This document shows positions 8,762-18,341 of a stretch of DNA of 64,000 nucleotides, in pieces. The notes under the pieces were generated by a model that was given only the letters and a program-made list of their open reading frames with translations, was not told the DNA's origin and made no database searches. Every line of letters begins with the position of its first letter. Position 1 is the first letter of the stretch. Source of the stretch: Pseudalgibacter ostreae (GTDB taxonomy: Bacteria; Bacteroidota; Bacteroidia; Flavobacteriales; Flavobacteriaceae); assembly GCF_042427585.1 (NCBI RefSeq), contig NZ_JBHMFC010000103.1, positions 62,001-126,000 of the forward strand. The letters run 5' to 3'. A program made the position numbers and the translations under genes.

Positions 8762-9673
8762 TTAATGTTCTACTTTTAATTCGTAATACTTAACTTTAGC
8801 AAAAGCTCCTTTATCTCTAGACTGAAAATAATTACCAGCTTTAAAATAGTTTTCAAACACACCCCATCTTTTCATATGGATGTTTTCATAAACCGCATAT
8901 TCATTATTATTTAAAATCACGACCATCTTCCCCTCTGATACTTTTACTTCTAATGTAAATTTATTAAAGTCCACTTTTTGTTCAAAGCTAAACCCTTCAT
9001 CATCATCCCAAGCTTCTTCATGTAATATTTCAGTATTAGTGGCATTTAAATCTTTTAAAACTTTTGTTTTTACGCGTATTTTACCATCTTGCCAGTAAAT
9101 TTTTAATATAGGAGGTGCATTATTATCTTTTTGACCAATAAAATCGCGTTGCTCATTGGTTAGTCTACCGTGAATTTGCATAATAATCACTTTATGGTAT
9201 TTACCATCCGAACCTTTGGATACCTCTTGCATAGCCAATTTCCCTTTCATGTAACCACCCTGCTTAAAAGTCCAATTCACATTGTTATCTCCAGGTACCA
9301 TTTGCTCTCTTAATTCAGTTCTCGAATACTTGGTATTAGCTGTAGTAGCAGCACTCGGGAATGCATAAAAAACCAATGCACCTATTGTCGAGTCGTTATA
9401 CATATACGGTATCAACCTTTGATCTGTAGCATAATTTAAAATAGCAGGAGGCTCAATGTTGGTCGCCCTTCCTTTTTCATTTAATTCTGGAGTTGTTACA
9501 CTCCAATGGCTTAAATCTATTTCTGGTAATTTTACTTTTTTTCGTTTCTTTTTTTTATTCTCCACTTTAGTATCCGAATCTGCAACACTACTTCTCTTAG
9601 TTTGAGAAGTAGTGTTAGCAGTAAGAAATACAATTAATAAAACGGCTATTATTTCTTTTCGGAAGTGTTTCAT
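8762..9673 (-). CDS. PL7 alginate lyase, paralogue with Sec signal peptide
   Basis: A second PL7 lyase of about 303 residues with the same motifs, SRTELRE, MQIHGR and YFKAGNY. I take the ATG at 9673 (MKHFRKEIIAVLLIVFL) rather than an upstream GTG. The signal peptide ends near TANTTSQ and no cysteine follows, so this enzyme is predicted soluble and secreted or periplasmic, unlike its neighbour. The linker is strongly basic (KKKKRKK) where the neighbour's is acidic. High similarity through the catalytic domain and the direct tandem order indicate gene duplication followed by a change of location. It follows the PKD gene by 12 nt in the susC operon. Confidence 0.95.
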   Translation of the reverse strand: MKHFRKEIIAVLLIVFLTANTTSQTKRSSVADSDTKVENKKKKRKKVKLPEIDLSHWSVTTPELNEKGRATNIEPPAILNYATDQRLIPYMYNDSTIGALVFYAFPSAATTANTKYSRTELREQMVPGDNNVNWTFKQGGYMKGKLAMQEVSKGSDGKYHKVIIMQIHGRLTNEQRDFIGQKDNNAPPILKIYWQDGKIRVKTKVLKDLNATNTEILHEEAWDDDEGFSFEQKVDFNKFTLEVKVSEGKMVVILNNNEYAVYENIHMKRWGVFENYFKAGNYFQSRDKGAFAKVKYYELKVEH

Positions 9674-9685
9674 GCTCACTTTAAT

Positions 9686-10627
9686 TTATTGTACCGGATA
9701 CACCTTAATATTATCTACAAATATTTCATCCTTTGTAATCGCATACATCAATATTGCTATTTGGCCTGTTGCATTGGATTCAAACACTTGTCTAACCACT
9801 TTAAAGTTTCCTTTCCCATTTGCTTCATCTCCTACAAGACTTACTAAAGGTGTACTGGCAGCAGCTAAACCTGCATCACCATACCAGGCATCTACAATTG
9901 AAACAATAACACGATCACCACCTTCTATATCATCTACATCAGTTTTAATAGCATATTCATACTCTAGAATATAATTCGTGTTTGGAGAAACAGTGATTTC
10001 TTGATACCCAAATCGAGTATCGTTAGTTATAGGCCCTGCAGATGTAGCGCTCGTATATTTAGCCCCTGGGGTTTTGCTAGCGCCAGAGGGTGTTCCGTCA
10101 TAATTATCCGGAGAACCGTCGGAACTCGCATTAAAAGCGTTTGTTGAGCAACCCGTACAGTCTGCCGGCTTCCAATTACTCGTACCTGCATCGAAGTTCC
10201 CATTTAAAATTTCAGGATAAATTGCAGGAGGAATTTCTGGTTCAATAACCTCTATCTCCAAAGAAAACGTATCTGAAACCCCAAGCTTATCTTTAGCCGT
10301 TAGGGTAACCGTATAAACCCCCTCGGCAGGAAATGTATTAAGTCCATCTATACCTGTTGAGGTGTTTCCATCTCCGTAATCCCACACATAATCTGTTGCA
10401 CTAGATGATGTGTTAGAGAAATCGTATGTTAAGAAGTCTGTAGTTACCGTTGCTTTAAAACTAGCCTCTGGAGGCGTTAAATCTGCTTTAGAATTAGCCT
10501 CTGGCAAATCATATGATAAAGAATCAATAGTCGGATCGCAAGCCGTAACCGAAATAGCAGCTATGCATGCCACAGCAAGCACACACACTCCTGAAACGCG
10601 TTTTTTTAAATTATTTATTTTTTTCAT
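9686..10627 (-). CDS. PKD-domain surface glycan-binding lipoprotein (SusE/F position)
   Basis: About 313 residues starting at the ATG at 10627 (MKKINNLKKRVSG); the frame is open further upstream but would overlap susD. It has a lipoprotein signal ending in SVTAC. A PKD domain spans about 35-125, with the typical WDYGDG and YTVTLTAKD strands. A C-terminal beta-sandwich region spans about 130-313, starting LNGNFDAGTSNW and ending IFVDNIKVYPVQ, as in carbohydrate-binding modules. The gene is directly after susD, where SusE/SusF-type glycan-binding proteins usually lie. Binding of alginate is inferred; no family number can be assigned by eye. A Cys-rich turn (CTGC) may form a disulfide. Confidence 0.85.
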   Translation of the reverse strand: MKKINNLKKRVSGVCVLAVACIAAISVTACDPTIDSLSYDLPEANSKADLTPPEASFKATVTTDFLTYDFSNTSSSATDYVWDYGDGNTSTGIDGLNTFPAEGVYTVTLTAKDKLGVSDTFSLEIEVIEPEIPPAIYPEILNGNFDAGTSNWKPADCTGCSTNAFNASSDGSPDNYDGTPSGASKTPGAKYTSATSAGPITNDTRFGYQEITVSPNTNYILEYEYAIKTDVDDIEGGDRVIVSIVDAWYGDAGLAAASTPLVSLVGDEANGKGNFKVVRQVFESNATGQIAILMYAITKDEIFVDNIKVYPVQ

Positions 10628-10652
10628 ATCTAAATATATTTTATTTGTCTTA

Positions 10653-12122
10653 TTAATAGCCTGCATTTTGCTTCATTAAACCTTGACTCAGGTTTATTTC
10701 ATTTTGCGGTATTGGCAATAGTAAGTCTGTTGATGTAAAGTTAAAAAGATTGCTAGCAGCAAAATTTGATAGTATCGATTGTGCTTCACCAAAACGGATC
10801 AAATCAAACAACCTTTGGTTTTCAAAAGCAAACTCTACGCGTCTTTCTACCAATAAAGCCTCTTTGGTTAGTTTAGCTGGACGATCTGCTACAGCATCAA
10901 ATCCTGCTCGCTTTCTAACCTCCATGTAAGAGTCTAGTGCGCTACTATTTGAGGTTTCGTTTCCACCTGCTAAAATAGCTTCTGAATGCATTAAAAGCAC
11001 ATCTGAGTAACGCAATACAATCCAGTCATTTCCAGCCAACTGAGGTAGAGTAGTAAACGTTTGACCGTCGGCTCCTCCAGATTCGCCATCAGGAAAATAT
11101 TTAGCCGATTGATATTTAATAGTCCCTCCAAACAATGTAAGAGGATCTTCTCTATACGTCACGGTTTTTCTGTTTCCGCCATGTGCTTCAATGGCAGCAA
11201 TAAGATCTGGAGTTCCGTAGTTTACACCACTCGTATGGCCCTGCGCATTCATCCATTCTGCAGAGAATATCTGACTGTTATCTTGTACACTACTATTATA
11301 TCCTATTGCAAAAATAATTTCATCATTTAATTCTTTATAGAATACATCACTATAATCACTTTGTAAAGAAAACTTTTGACTATTGATGATATCTTCACAT
11401 AAAACTTGTGCTTTACCATATTCTGGTGTATCTAAAGTTAAATAGACTTTAGCCAACAACCCTTGAGCAGCGGCTTTTGTTGCTCTAGTTTTATACTCCT
11501 TAACAGTAGCTAAACCAGTGATAGCAGTTTTTAGATCATCAATAATAAAATCATAAATATCCTTAGTGGCCACTCTCGTAAACTGAATTTCAACTTCTGA
11601 AGGTGCAATAACACGGTCTACTAATGGTAAGTCTCCAAAAAGCCTTACTAAATTAAAATAAGCATATGCTCTTAAAAATTTAGCTTCAGCCTCTATTGCA
11701 TCAGCTTTGTCGATATCTTCTACAACACCTAAGTTTTCCAGTATAACATTGGCTCTATAAATGACTTGAAAATAGCTAGTATAATAATTTCCAACAAAAT
11801 TGTTAGTTGGCAGCACGTTAAAGCTCTCTAATTGACCTGCATCGGAAGCATCCTCAGAATCGGGGCTCTTAGTGTTAGTGTTATCGCTTCGCATTTCAGT
11901 TACGTAAAACTCCCACTGAACACCATGATTTTCATCTTTCTTGCTACTGTTTATTCCCTTAACAGCGGCATAAACTCCCATTAATCCAGTCTCTAACTCT
12001 GCAGCATTATTATAATAATTATCTGTAGTAATAGCAGAACTAGGTATAGGGTCTAAAAAGTCGCTACAAGAAACAACCATGTTTCCTATTAAGATTATAG
12101 CGATATATTTAAAATATTTCAT
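10653..12122 (-). CDS. susD: SusD/RagB-family nutrient-binding outer-membrane lipoprotein
   Basis: A 489-residue SusD-like protein with lipoprotein signal MVVSC and the usual start FLDPIPSSAITTDNYYNN. TPR-like helices include KADAIEAEAKFLRAYAYFNL (about 140-160), and the C-terminal part has the family end RRVEFAFENQRLFDLIRFG and LLPIPQNEINLSQGL. SusD caps the SusC channel from outside and hands over oligosaccharides. Paired with the TonB receptor 31 nt upstream and with lyases downstream, the substrate is most likely alginate oligomers. Confidence 0.97.
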   Translation of the reverse strand: MKYFKYIAIILIGNMVVSCSDFLDPIPSSAITTDNYYNNAAELETGLMGVYAAVKGINSSKKDENHGVQWEFYVTEMRSDNTNTKSPDSEDASDAGQLESFNVLPTNNFVGNYYTSYFQVIYRANVILENLGVVEDIDKADAIEAEAKFLRAYAYFNLVRLFGDLPLVDRVIAPSEVEIQFTRVATKDIYDFIIDDLKTAITGLATVKEYKTRATKAAAQGLLAKVYLTLDTPEYGKAQVLCEDIINSQKFSLQSDYSDVFYKELNDEIIFAIGYNSSVQDNSQIFSAEWMNAQGHTSGVNYGTPDLIAAIEAHGGNRKTVTYREDPLTLFGGTIKYQSAKYFPDGESGGADGQTFTTLPQLAGNDWIVLRYSDVLLMHSEAILAGGNETSNSSALDSYMEVRKRAGFDAVADRPAKLTKEALLVERRVEFAFENQRLFDLIRFGEAQSILSNFAASNLFNFTSTDLLLPIPQNEINLSQGLMKQNAGY

Positions 12123-12153
12123 ATATATTGTATTATTAAATCGTTAAAAATTA

Positions 12154-15100
12154 TTAAAAATCTAAATTTAAACCTAAAGATATGGTACTGTAAATAGGCG
12201 AACCACCTCTTTGGTATCCATATTGCGTTGGACTAGTTTTATCTAAAGCTTCTGGGTTCCATCCAGTATAATTAGAAGCGGTTTTATAAATTAAATTTTG
12301 ACCTGTTGCATAGATTTTCAATCCTGATATTCCAAATTTATCTAATATGCGATTTGGAAAATTATATCCAACATTCACATTTCTTAACGCAATGTACGAA
12401 GCGTCCTGCACGATACTATTTGTAAAATATTTATCGACTAAAAACTCTGTATTTAGTGTGGACCCACTTAATAAAGATCTATTATTATTATTACTAAATA
12501 AATAGTGATCGGCAATATTTCTTACCTCTGCCCCATGAGATCCTTGGAACATAAAAGACACATCAAAATCGCCAATACTAAATTCGTTTGTGAAACTCCA
12601 AATTAATTCTGGATAAGGATTTCCTAAAACTGTTTTATCTTCATCATCTAATACACCATCTCCATTTAAATCTTTCACAAAGACCAATCCAGATTCGGCA
12701 CCAACATGTCTATAAGGTCTATCTCTTTCTTCAAAAGGGATTTCTTTATCAACCACATAGCCGTAAAACAAAGAGATTGGTTGTCCTTCTAAGTTAATCC
12801 ATTCTGCAGGTCTACTAGCATCTAAACTTGTAATTTGCCCATTAGAATCAGCAAAATCAATTAAAGTGTTTTTATTAGTAGTCGCAATAACTGTAGAGCT
12901 CCATTTAAAGTTTTGAGAAGAAACGTTTCGTGTTCTTAATTCAAACTCCCAACCTTCATTCTTCACCTCACCTAAATTCACTAAAGCTCCTGTAAAACCT
13001 GTAGTAGCCGATATGGGGTTATTCAGTAATAATTGGTCACTTTTTCTTTGATACCAATCTACAGAACCCGTTATTTTATTATTTAAAAATCCAAAATCTA
13101 GACCAGGATTAATTTCAATTAAACGTTCCCATTTTAATTCTGGGTTGGCAATATTAACGGGTGAGAAACCTGCCTGTACGCTACCATCTACAGCATAGCT
13201 AGAATTAGCAGCTCCTAACAAGGCTAAGTGTGGGTAATAATCTACTAAAATATCACCTGTACTTAATATAGATGAGCTTCCTTGTGCATCTGCATCTGTA
13301 GAACCTGTATTTAAGCGGTCGTTACCTGTTACGCCATAACTCACTCTAAACTTAAAATTGTTGATAAAGTCACTTTCTACCAAAAAGTCTTCTTTAGCCA
13401 TGTTCCAACCAATAGATGCCGCTGGAAAATTACCATATTTAAATTCTGAACCAAAAATAGAACTTCCATCACGCCTCATACTGATAGAGGCTAAATATTT
13501 ACTATCGTAAGCATAGTTAACCCTTGACACATAAGAAAGTCCGCGTTTTTGCCATTCAAAACCATCAAATGAAGCAATAGACGTGGCATTAGTAATTTGT
13601 TGTACTACATCATTAGTATAGCCTGTACCTTTCATTGCAGAAAAGAAATAATTTCTACTTTCAACAGATATACCAGCAGTAACCCCTAAATCATGCTTCC
13701 CAAAAGATTTATCATAATTAAAAAAGTTATCAAATATTATGTAATTTTCTTTTTGAGAAATTTCTTCCATGTAAGCATCTGTAACATTTTCTCTTGCTTG
13801 AGTCCCCATATAATCGATTCGTTTTGTATCGTTATAGGATCCTGATAAACTGGATTTAAAACTCAAATCTGAGGTAATATTATATTGCCCATAAAAACTT
13901 CCATAAAGCTGAAATTTCTCATCCGTTCTATCACGCTCCATAATTCTAGCATAAGGATTGGCATTATTACTATTACCTATATTAGTAAGAATATCGTTAA
14001 TTTGGCCATCTCCATCTAAGTCAAATATTGTAAAGTGATCTTGTCTTGCATAATCTCCAACTTGCTTATCTGCATAAGCACCATTTGGATCAACAAACTG
14101 AAGGGAGTGTTCGGTATGGTAAATAGGCAGCCAAGGCTGATGTCTGGCTACATTATGAATATTTTCCGAGAATCTTCTTCTATTAGTAAATGAAGGGCTA
14201 AAGTTAGCTCCTATGCTAAATTTATCATTTAATTTACTATCCAAGCTTAATCTTGCTCCGTATTTTTTATAATTATCCACCAACATAACCCCTTCATCCT
14301 CAGAATAGTTCATGCTTACCGTGAATTTTGTTTTATCATTACCACCTCTTAAAGATAAGGAGTGGTTAGTGATAACACCTTGCTCGAAAAACACATCTTG
14401 CCAAGAACGGTCTGTACCAATTTGCAATTGTGCTTGAGTATATGGCGACAACACACCATTTTCTGCTAATTGCTGCTCTGCCCAGCCTGCTGTAGTAAAA
14501 CCATAAGCATCACTCTTTCTAGGTGTTTTTATACCTGTAAACGTACTGTAATTAATTCTTGTTTTTCCAGAAACACCAGATTTCATAGAAATCATTATAA
14601 TACCATTAGAACCTTTAGAACCATAAATAGATGATGATGCAGCATCCTTTAATATTTCAAAGGATTCCACATTATTCATATTTAACGATCCTAGAAAACT
14701 TGCATCAACAATAATACCGTCTACAACGATTAATGGTGTAGAATCTCCAGCCATAGAACCAACACCTCTAATGCTGATTGTAGGCGCAGCTCCTGCTTCA
14801 CCATCTGTAGCTTGAATGTTTACACCAGATACTTGCCCCACTAACGCATCATCTACCCTTGATGTTGCGATTTGGTCTAAATCATCATTTACTACTTTAG
14901 AAATAGCTCCTGTAGTATGACTTTTCTTTTGCGTACCATAACCAATTACAACAACCTCTTCTAATGTTGCAATATCTTCAACTAAAGAAACAGGTATGTT
15001 TCTCTGATTGCCAACCACTTTAACCTGAGTGACGTATCCAACATAAGAAAACTGTAATACATCTCCAGTTTTCACATTGATTTCATAACGACCATCAAAG

Positions 15101-15270
15101 TCTGTTGTAACACCTTTTGTTGTATTTAACACAATAACATTAACACCGGGGATTGGTATATCATCCGTGGCAGAAACCACAGCGCCAGATACCGTAATAC
15201 TTTCCTGTGCAAATAAGGTAATATTGAAAACCAATAATACCATGAAAAAAAGCTTAGTTTTTAAATTCAT
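12154..15270 (-). CDS. susC: SusC/RagA-family TonB-dependent outer-membrane transporter
   Basis: A 1038-residue TonB-linked receptor. It has a signal peptide (ends NITLFAQ), a carboxypeptidase-like domain at 25-105 (VSGAVVSATDDIPIPGVNV), the TonB box region EEVVVIGYGTQ, and a plug domain with SGVNIQATDGEAG and STPLIVVDGIIVD. A 22-strand barrel follows and ends in YSTISLGLNLDF. It imports oligoalginate together with SusD. It heads the operon susC-susD-PKD-PL7-PL7-gntR. Its promoter and operator are almost 400 nt upstream, leaving an unusually long leader with a terminator-like hairpin. Confidence 0.97.
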   Translation of the reverse strand: MNLKTKLFFMVLLVFNITLFAQESITVSGAVVSATDDIPIPGVNVIVLNTTKGVTTDFDGRYEINVKTGDVLQFSYVGYVTQVKVVGNQRNIPVSLVEDIATLEEVVVIGYGTQKKSHTTGAISKVVNDDLDQIATSRVDDALVGQVSGVNIQATDGEAGAAPTISIRGVGSMAGDSTPLIVVDGIIVDASFLGSLNMNNVESFEILKDAASSSIYGSKGSNGIIMISMKSGVSGKTRINYSTFTGIKTPRKSDAYGFTTAGWAEQQLAENGVLSPYTQAQLQIGTDRSWQDVFFEQGVITNHSLSLRGGNDKTKFTVSMNYSEDEGVMLVDNYKKYGARLSLDSKLNDKFSIGANFSPSFTNRRRFSENIHNVARHQPWLPIYHTEHSLQFVDPNGAYADKQVGDYARQDHFTIFDLDGDGQINDILTNIGNSNNANPYARIMERDRTDEKFQLYGSFYGQYNITSDLSFKSSLSGSYNDTKRIDYMGTQARENVTDAYMEEISQKENYIIFDNFFNYDKSFGKHDLGVTAGISVESRNYFFSAMKGTGYTNDVVQQITNATSIASFDGFEWQKRGLSYVSRVNYAYDSKYLASISMRRDGSSIFGSEFKYGNFPAASIGWNMAKEDFLVESDFINNFKFRVSYGVTGNDRLNTGSTDADAQGSSSILSTGDILVDYYPHLALLGAANSSYAVDGSVQAGFSPVNIANPELKWERLIEINPGLDFGFLNNKITGSVDWYQRKSDQLLLNNPISATTGFTGALVNLGEVKNEGWEFELRTRNVSSQNFKWSSTVIATTNKNTLIDFADSNGQITSLDASRPAEWINLEGQPISLFYGYVVDKEIPFEERDRPYRHVGAESGLVFVKDLNGDGVLDDEDKTVLGNPYPELIWSFTNEFSIGDFDVSFMFQGSHGAEVRNIADHYLFSNNNNRSLLSGSTLNTEFLVDKYFTNSIVQDASYIALRNVNVGYNFPNRILDKFGISGLKIYATGQNLIYKTASNYTGWNPEALDKTSPTQYGYQRGGSPIYSTISLGLNLDF

Positions 15271-15615
15271 AATGAAATAATTTATTGAGATAGTTTAATT
15301 TTACTAAAATAAAATAGAATAAAAGGCTTCGAGAAAAGTAAACTTGTTAGCTATTACGGTAACGTATCGACTCCAATAGTAGGCTTATTTATTCCTAAAA
15401 TAACATTGAAAAACAACTGTTCTTAATAAAATTTTGTAATTTCGCTGGAACACATGTTTTATACACTTATACTACATGTTTTAAATTTTACTTCCCTCCT
15501 AAAAGAAGTAGATTGTTTTAAAAAGGATAGGCGTGCACCTGTCCTTTTTTTGTATTTAAAACATATAACTTTTTAATAATTTCACTTTTACACCATTTTT
15601 ATAAAATTTAATTTT
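15271..15615 (-). promoter_or_regulatory. long 5' leader of susC with direct repeats
   Basis: From the operator at 15616-15671 the transcript would run nearly 390 nt before the susC ATG. The stretch carries ACATGTTTTA twice (15452-15461 and 15474-15483, a 22-bp period, two helical turns), suggesting a protein-binding site. It also carries the hairpin at 15520-15549. There is no reading frame of note. Confidence 0.5.
15520..15549. terminator. terminator-like hairpin inside the susC leader
   Basis: Arms AAAAAGGATAGG and CCTGTCCTTTTT pair with one G-T wobble around the loop CGTGCA. T-runs follow on both strands. On the minus strand it lies between the operator-promoter and susC, so it could act as an attenuator; on the plus strand it could end an antisense RNA. 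Confidence 0.6.
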
Positions 15616-15671
15616 TTGGTTTTCCAATCTGGTCTCACAAATTGGTTAACCAGATTGGAAAACCAAATATA
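15616..15671 (-). promoter_or_regulatory. operator and -7 box upstream of susC (site 1)
   Basis: The core TGGTTAACCA is at 15643-15652. A longer perfect inverted repeat has arms TTGGTTTTCCAATCTGGT (15616-15633) and its complement (15649-15666). On the minus strand a TATATTTG box (15664-15671) precedes the palindrome by the same 4-nt spacing as in sites 2 and 3, so a bound protein would cover the transcription start. The -33 element here is poor. Confidence 0.8.
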
Positions 15672-15854
15672 CGTTAATTTTTCATTAAAAAAAATATTTA
15701 TTCGTTAATAATATATTACATAAAAGCATCACGAGTTAAGCTACACATATCAAAAAAAAAGCTTATTTTTTTCTTTTAAGTGGCACTGTATAATATATTT
15801 GTTGATGTGATGTATAAAAAAAAACACCAGCTTATATTAATAATACTTTGTGTT

Positions 15855-18140
15855 TTAATCCGTTTTTATTAAATGATAAGGCCCAGTCCACTCATAATTT
15901 TTACCATTAATTTCTAAGTTGTGCTTTGTTTGGGCAGAAGCTTCTTCGTTTGCTAAAATAAACAGCTTCGTTTTATCATTAACGGTTGTCATGCTTAATG
16001 CTGTATAAGCAGCATTATTATAAATCACTTTAATTTCAGACACATTACTGTTAGAATTTAATGCTAGTTCAGATACCGGACTATACCCTCCATGCGTTTC
16101 TATAATTGACGCAAAAATAGTGTTATCTGCATTTTTCCTTCTCATTATAAGAGCTGCCTCTCTTCGCAAGTTAAACTCAGGATCATTGGCACCAATTCTT
16201 GTAAACAACAATTCGTCCTTATTATCAGTAGCTGATGTTAAGGTATAAAAACGTTCGTTATTTAACCATGATAACATGGTATTACTTCCTGAAGGTTTTC
16301 CCTCCCCTTCTAAATAAAGGTGCTGATAGCCGTTTTTATCCCCAAGGGGTTTTAATAGCTTTGGAGCATTATAACTAAAATTTGTTTTCACCACCTGTCC
16401 TATAAAATAATAAGGGAGGTCGTATTGGTTTTTTGTTTCCGAGTTTACTCGCATAATATCCATCACATAGGGTCTCTCAAAGTCTTCATCTTTTATAATC
16501 GCCATGGTACGGTGCATATCAGTTCCTGGATAAGCATTTTGTTCTTTTGCGCTTACTATTTGCACATTAGGATTTTCAATATTAAAAAAATATAAATCTG
16601 AATGAAATTTGCTCCCAACCTCGTACTTAGCTTCAAAATGTGACGTTTCATTCTGTATTATAGTATTATGGGCAATAGACTGCTTTGCCCAAGTTGTATT
16701 TTCTTTCAAATAATTACCCCCGCCCTTTTGTTCTATATTTACAAAACGCGCCAGCCCATAGTCTTGAATAACTTCTTCTCCATCGTCATATAATGAAAAA
16801 GACAATTTATCGTAATGTCCATGGCTGGAACCTTGCGCAGCATATTTAAACACAAGCTCTACAGTATCTGTTCGCAAAACCCCTACTCCACCCTGATTGC
16901 CATTAGGGCCATCGGATAAATTAATAGATTTTTTTACAAACGGTTCAATAGCGCCATCATTAACTCCTAATGCTACCGCAAATCCCGTATCATCTAACAA
17001 TACCTGATCTTGTTTTTCGGCTATACTTAACAGTTCTGGATTCTTACCTCCATAATAATAAGCAATATCTACCGCCGTAACCAATTCTCTTGAATAATAA
17101 GACATCCCTTTTTGTCCATCATTAAGAGGAAAGAATTCCCCATCGGCATCTGACAATTGCAACAAAGCATGCACAGATTTTAATAAAACGCCATCTTTAT
17201 GCTCAAATATTTTCAGTTCTGGTTTTACATTATCTAAAGCTTCTGCAAAAATTAAAAACGGATACATAGCATATCGCTGGTAGTATGGCCCTTCTGTATA
17301 GTAGCCATCTGGAGAGAAAGGTTCTTCTAAATTAGCTAAAAAACCAGCTCTACCTTCTTTATCTTTTATAAACCCACCATCATTATCCTTGGCATCTGGA
17401 TCTAAACCATCATTTTCTATACCATATAAAGCACGATGTATCAAATCTTCATCACCCATAACCAAACCAATCATCCCTACAGCGGCATTGCCCCAGGTAC
17501 TGTGATTATGTACGCGATTGTAAAACTGAGGGTTTTCAATAGAAATAAAATCGGCAAACGGACGAAACAAGTTATTCTCTAGCTTATCCCGTTCTTCTTG
17601 AGACAAATAATCATAAATACAATCGTAGGCTTGGCTCACGTATACCAGCCAGTTTGAATCGTTTAAACATTGCCAAAACAACTTCCCTCTAGCATAAGAG
17701 CGTGTTTGCGGATGTACAGGAAGCGTTTTATACATAGCCTCATATTCCATAAGCATGTCTTTCACGTATTTTGCATACTTCTCTTCATTTAATATTTGAT
17801 ATAATACACCGGCTTTTTGTAACATCAAAAAATTGCGCTTATGACGCTCATGAGTGTATCCGCCAGAAAAATCCTTTGGAATTGGCACTTCTATTTCCAA
17901 TCCAATTTCTAGGTCGACTTCTTGTTTTGCTGCTTCTAAAGATTTATCAAAAAGCGGAACTTGTCCTAATTTTTGTCTGATATGACTAACACCTTTCTTG
18001 GTTAGAATCAAATTGGGATGTCCTTCGTTTGAAATTGCTTGATCCATATTACTATTAGGTGATTGCTCTTTGCAAGAAACCAAAATACCAACTGTAAAGA
18101 TTAAAATTGCAACTAGTTTAGAAATATTTTTAAAGGCCAT
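15855..18140 (-). CDS. PL17 oligoalginate lyase (exolytic), lipoprotein
   Basis: A 761-residue PL17 lyase that removes unsaturated monomers (DEH) from alginate oligomers. It has a lipoprotein signal (TVGILVSC), an N-terminal alpha/alpha toroid with the family motif HNHSTWGNAAVG at about 208-219 (catalytic Asn-His), the Tyr-rich GYYTEGPYYQRY at about 278-290, and a C-terminal heparinase II/III beta domain from about 400 with GSSHGHYDKLSF at about 435-446. Its own promoter and operator (site 2) is 74 nt upstream, and a 584-nt gap separates it from susC. Product fits the MFS and SDR genes downstream. Surface or periplasmic position is inferred from the lipobox. Confidence 0.95.
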   Translation of the reverse strand: MAFKNISKLVAILIFTVGILVSCKEQSPNSNMDQAISNEGHPNLILTKKGVSHIRQKLGQVPLFDKSLEAAKQEVDLEIGLEIEVPIPKDFSGGYTHERHKRNFLMLQKAGVLYQILNEEKYAKYVKDMLMEYEAMYKTLPVHPQTRSYARGKLFWQCLNDSNWLVYVSQAYDCIYDYLSQEERDKLENNLFRPFADFISIENPQFYNRVHNHSTWGNAAVGMIGLVMGDEDLIHRALYGIENDGLDPDAKDNDGGFIKDKEGRAGFLANLEEPFSPDGYYTEGPYYQRYAMYPFLIFAEALDNVKPELKIFEHKDGVLLKSVHALLQLSDADGEFFPLNDGQKGMSYYSRELVTAVDIAYYYGGKNPELLSIAEKQDQVLLDDTGFAVALGVNDGAIEPFVKKSINLSDGPNGNQGGVGVLRTDTVELVFKYAAQGSSHGHYDKLSFSLYDDGEEVIQDYGLARFVNIEQKGGGNYLKENTTWAKQSIAHNTIIQNETSHFEAKYEVGSKFHSDLYFFNIENPNVQIVSAKEQNAYPGTDMHRTMAIIKDEDFERPYVMDIMRVNSETKNQYDLPYYFIGQVVKTNFSYNAPKLLKPLGDKNGYQHLYLEGEGKPSGSNTMLSWLNNERFYTLTSATDNKDELLFTRIGANDPEFNLRREAALIMRRKNADNTIFASIIETHGGYSPVSELALNSNSNVSEIKVIYNNAAYTALSMTTVNDKTKLFILANEEASAQTKHNLEINGKNYEWTGPYHLIKTD

Positions 18141-18181
18141 TATGAATCGTTAAATATGGTTAATACAACTGTTATTTTATC

Positions 18182-18244
18182 GGAAACCAATCTGGTTAAC
18201 CAAATTGGTTTACCAAATATATGCTTATTTGTACCTTAAACAAA
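18182..18244 (-). promoter_or_regulatory. operator and promoter of the PL17 gene (site 2)
   Basis: A 28-bp near-perfect palindrome at 18184-18211 is centred on TGGTTAACCA (18193-18202) with outer arms AAACCAAT/ATTGGTTT. The promoter reads TTTG-N19-TATATTTG on the minus strand (boxes 18241-18244 and 18214-18221), a textbook Bacteroidota promoter. The palindrome starts just after the -7 box and would block initiation when bound. Confidence 0.85.
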
Positions 18245-18341
18245 ATAAACCATGACAAATTTGCTTTTTTAACACTATGCCATTGGAAATTTATTATGTG
18301 TAAAAACACCATAAGTGTTACAGAACTTTTTTTTGGAAAAA

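Noticed and set aside
9612..9974. 120-codon plus-strand frame opposite the PL7 and PKD genes
   Set aside because: It is antisense to two well-supported genes and has no recognisable motif.
10628..10666. Extended start of the PKD lipoprotein
   Set aside because: The extension overlaps susD and puts the signal peptide inside the protein; the ATG at 10627 gives a normal lipoprotein signal.
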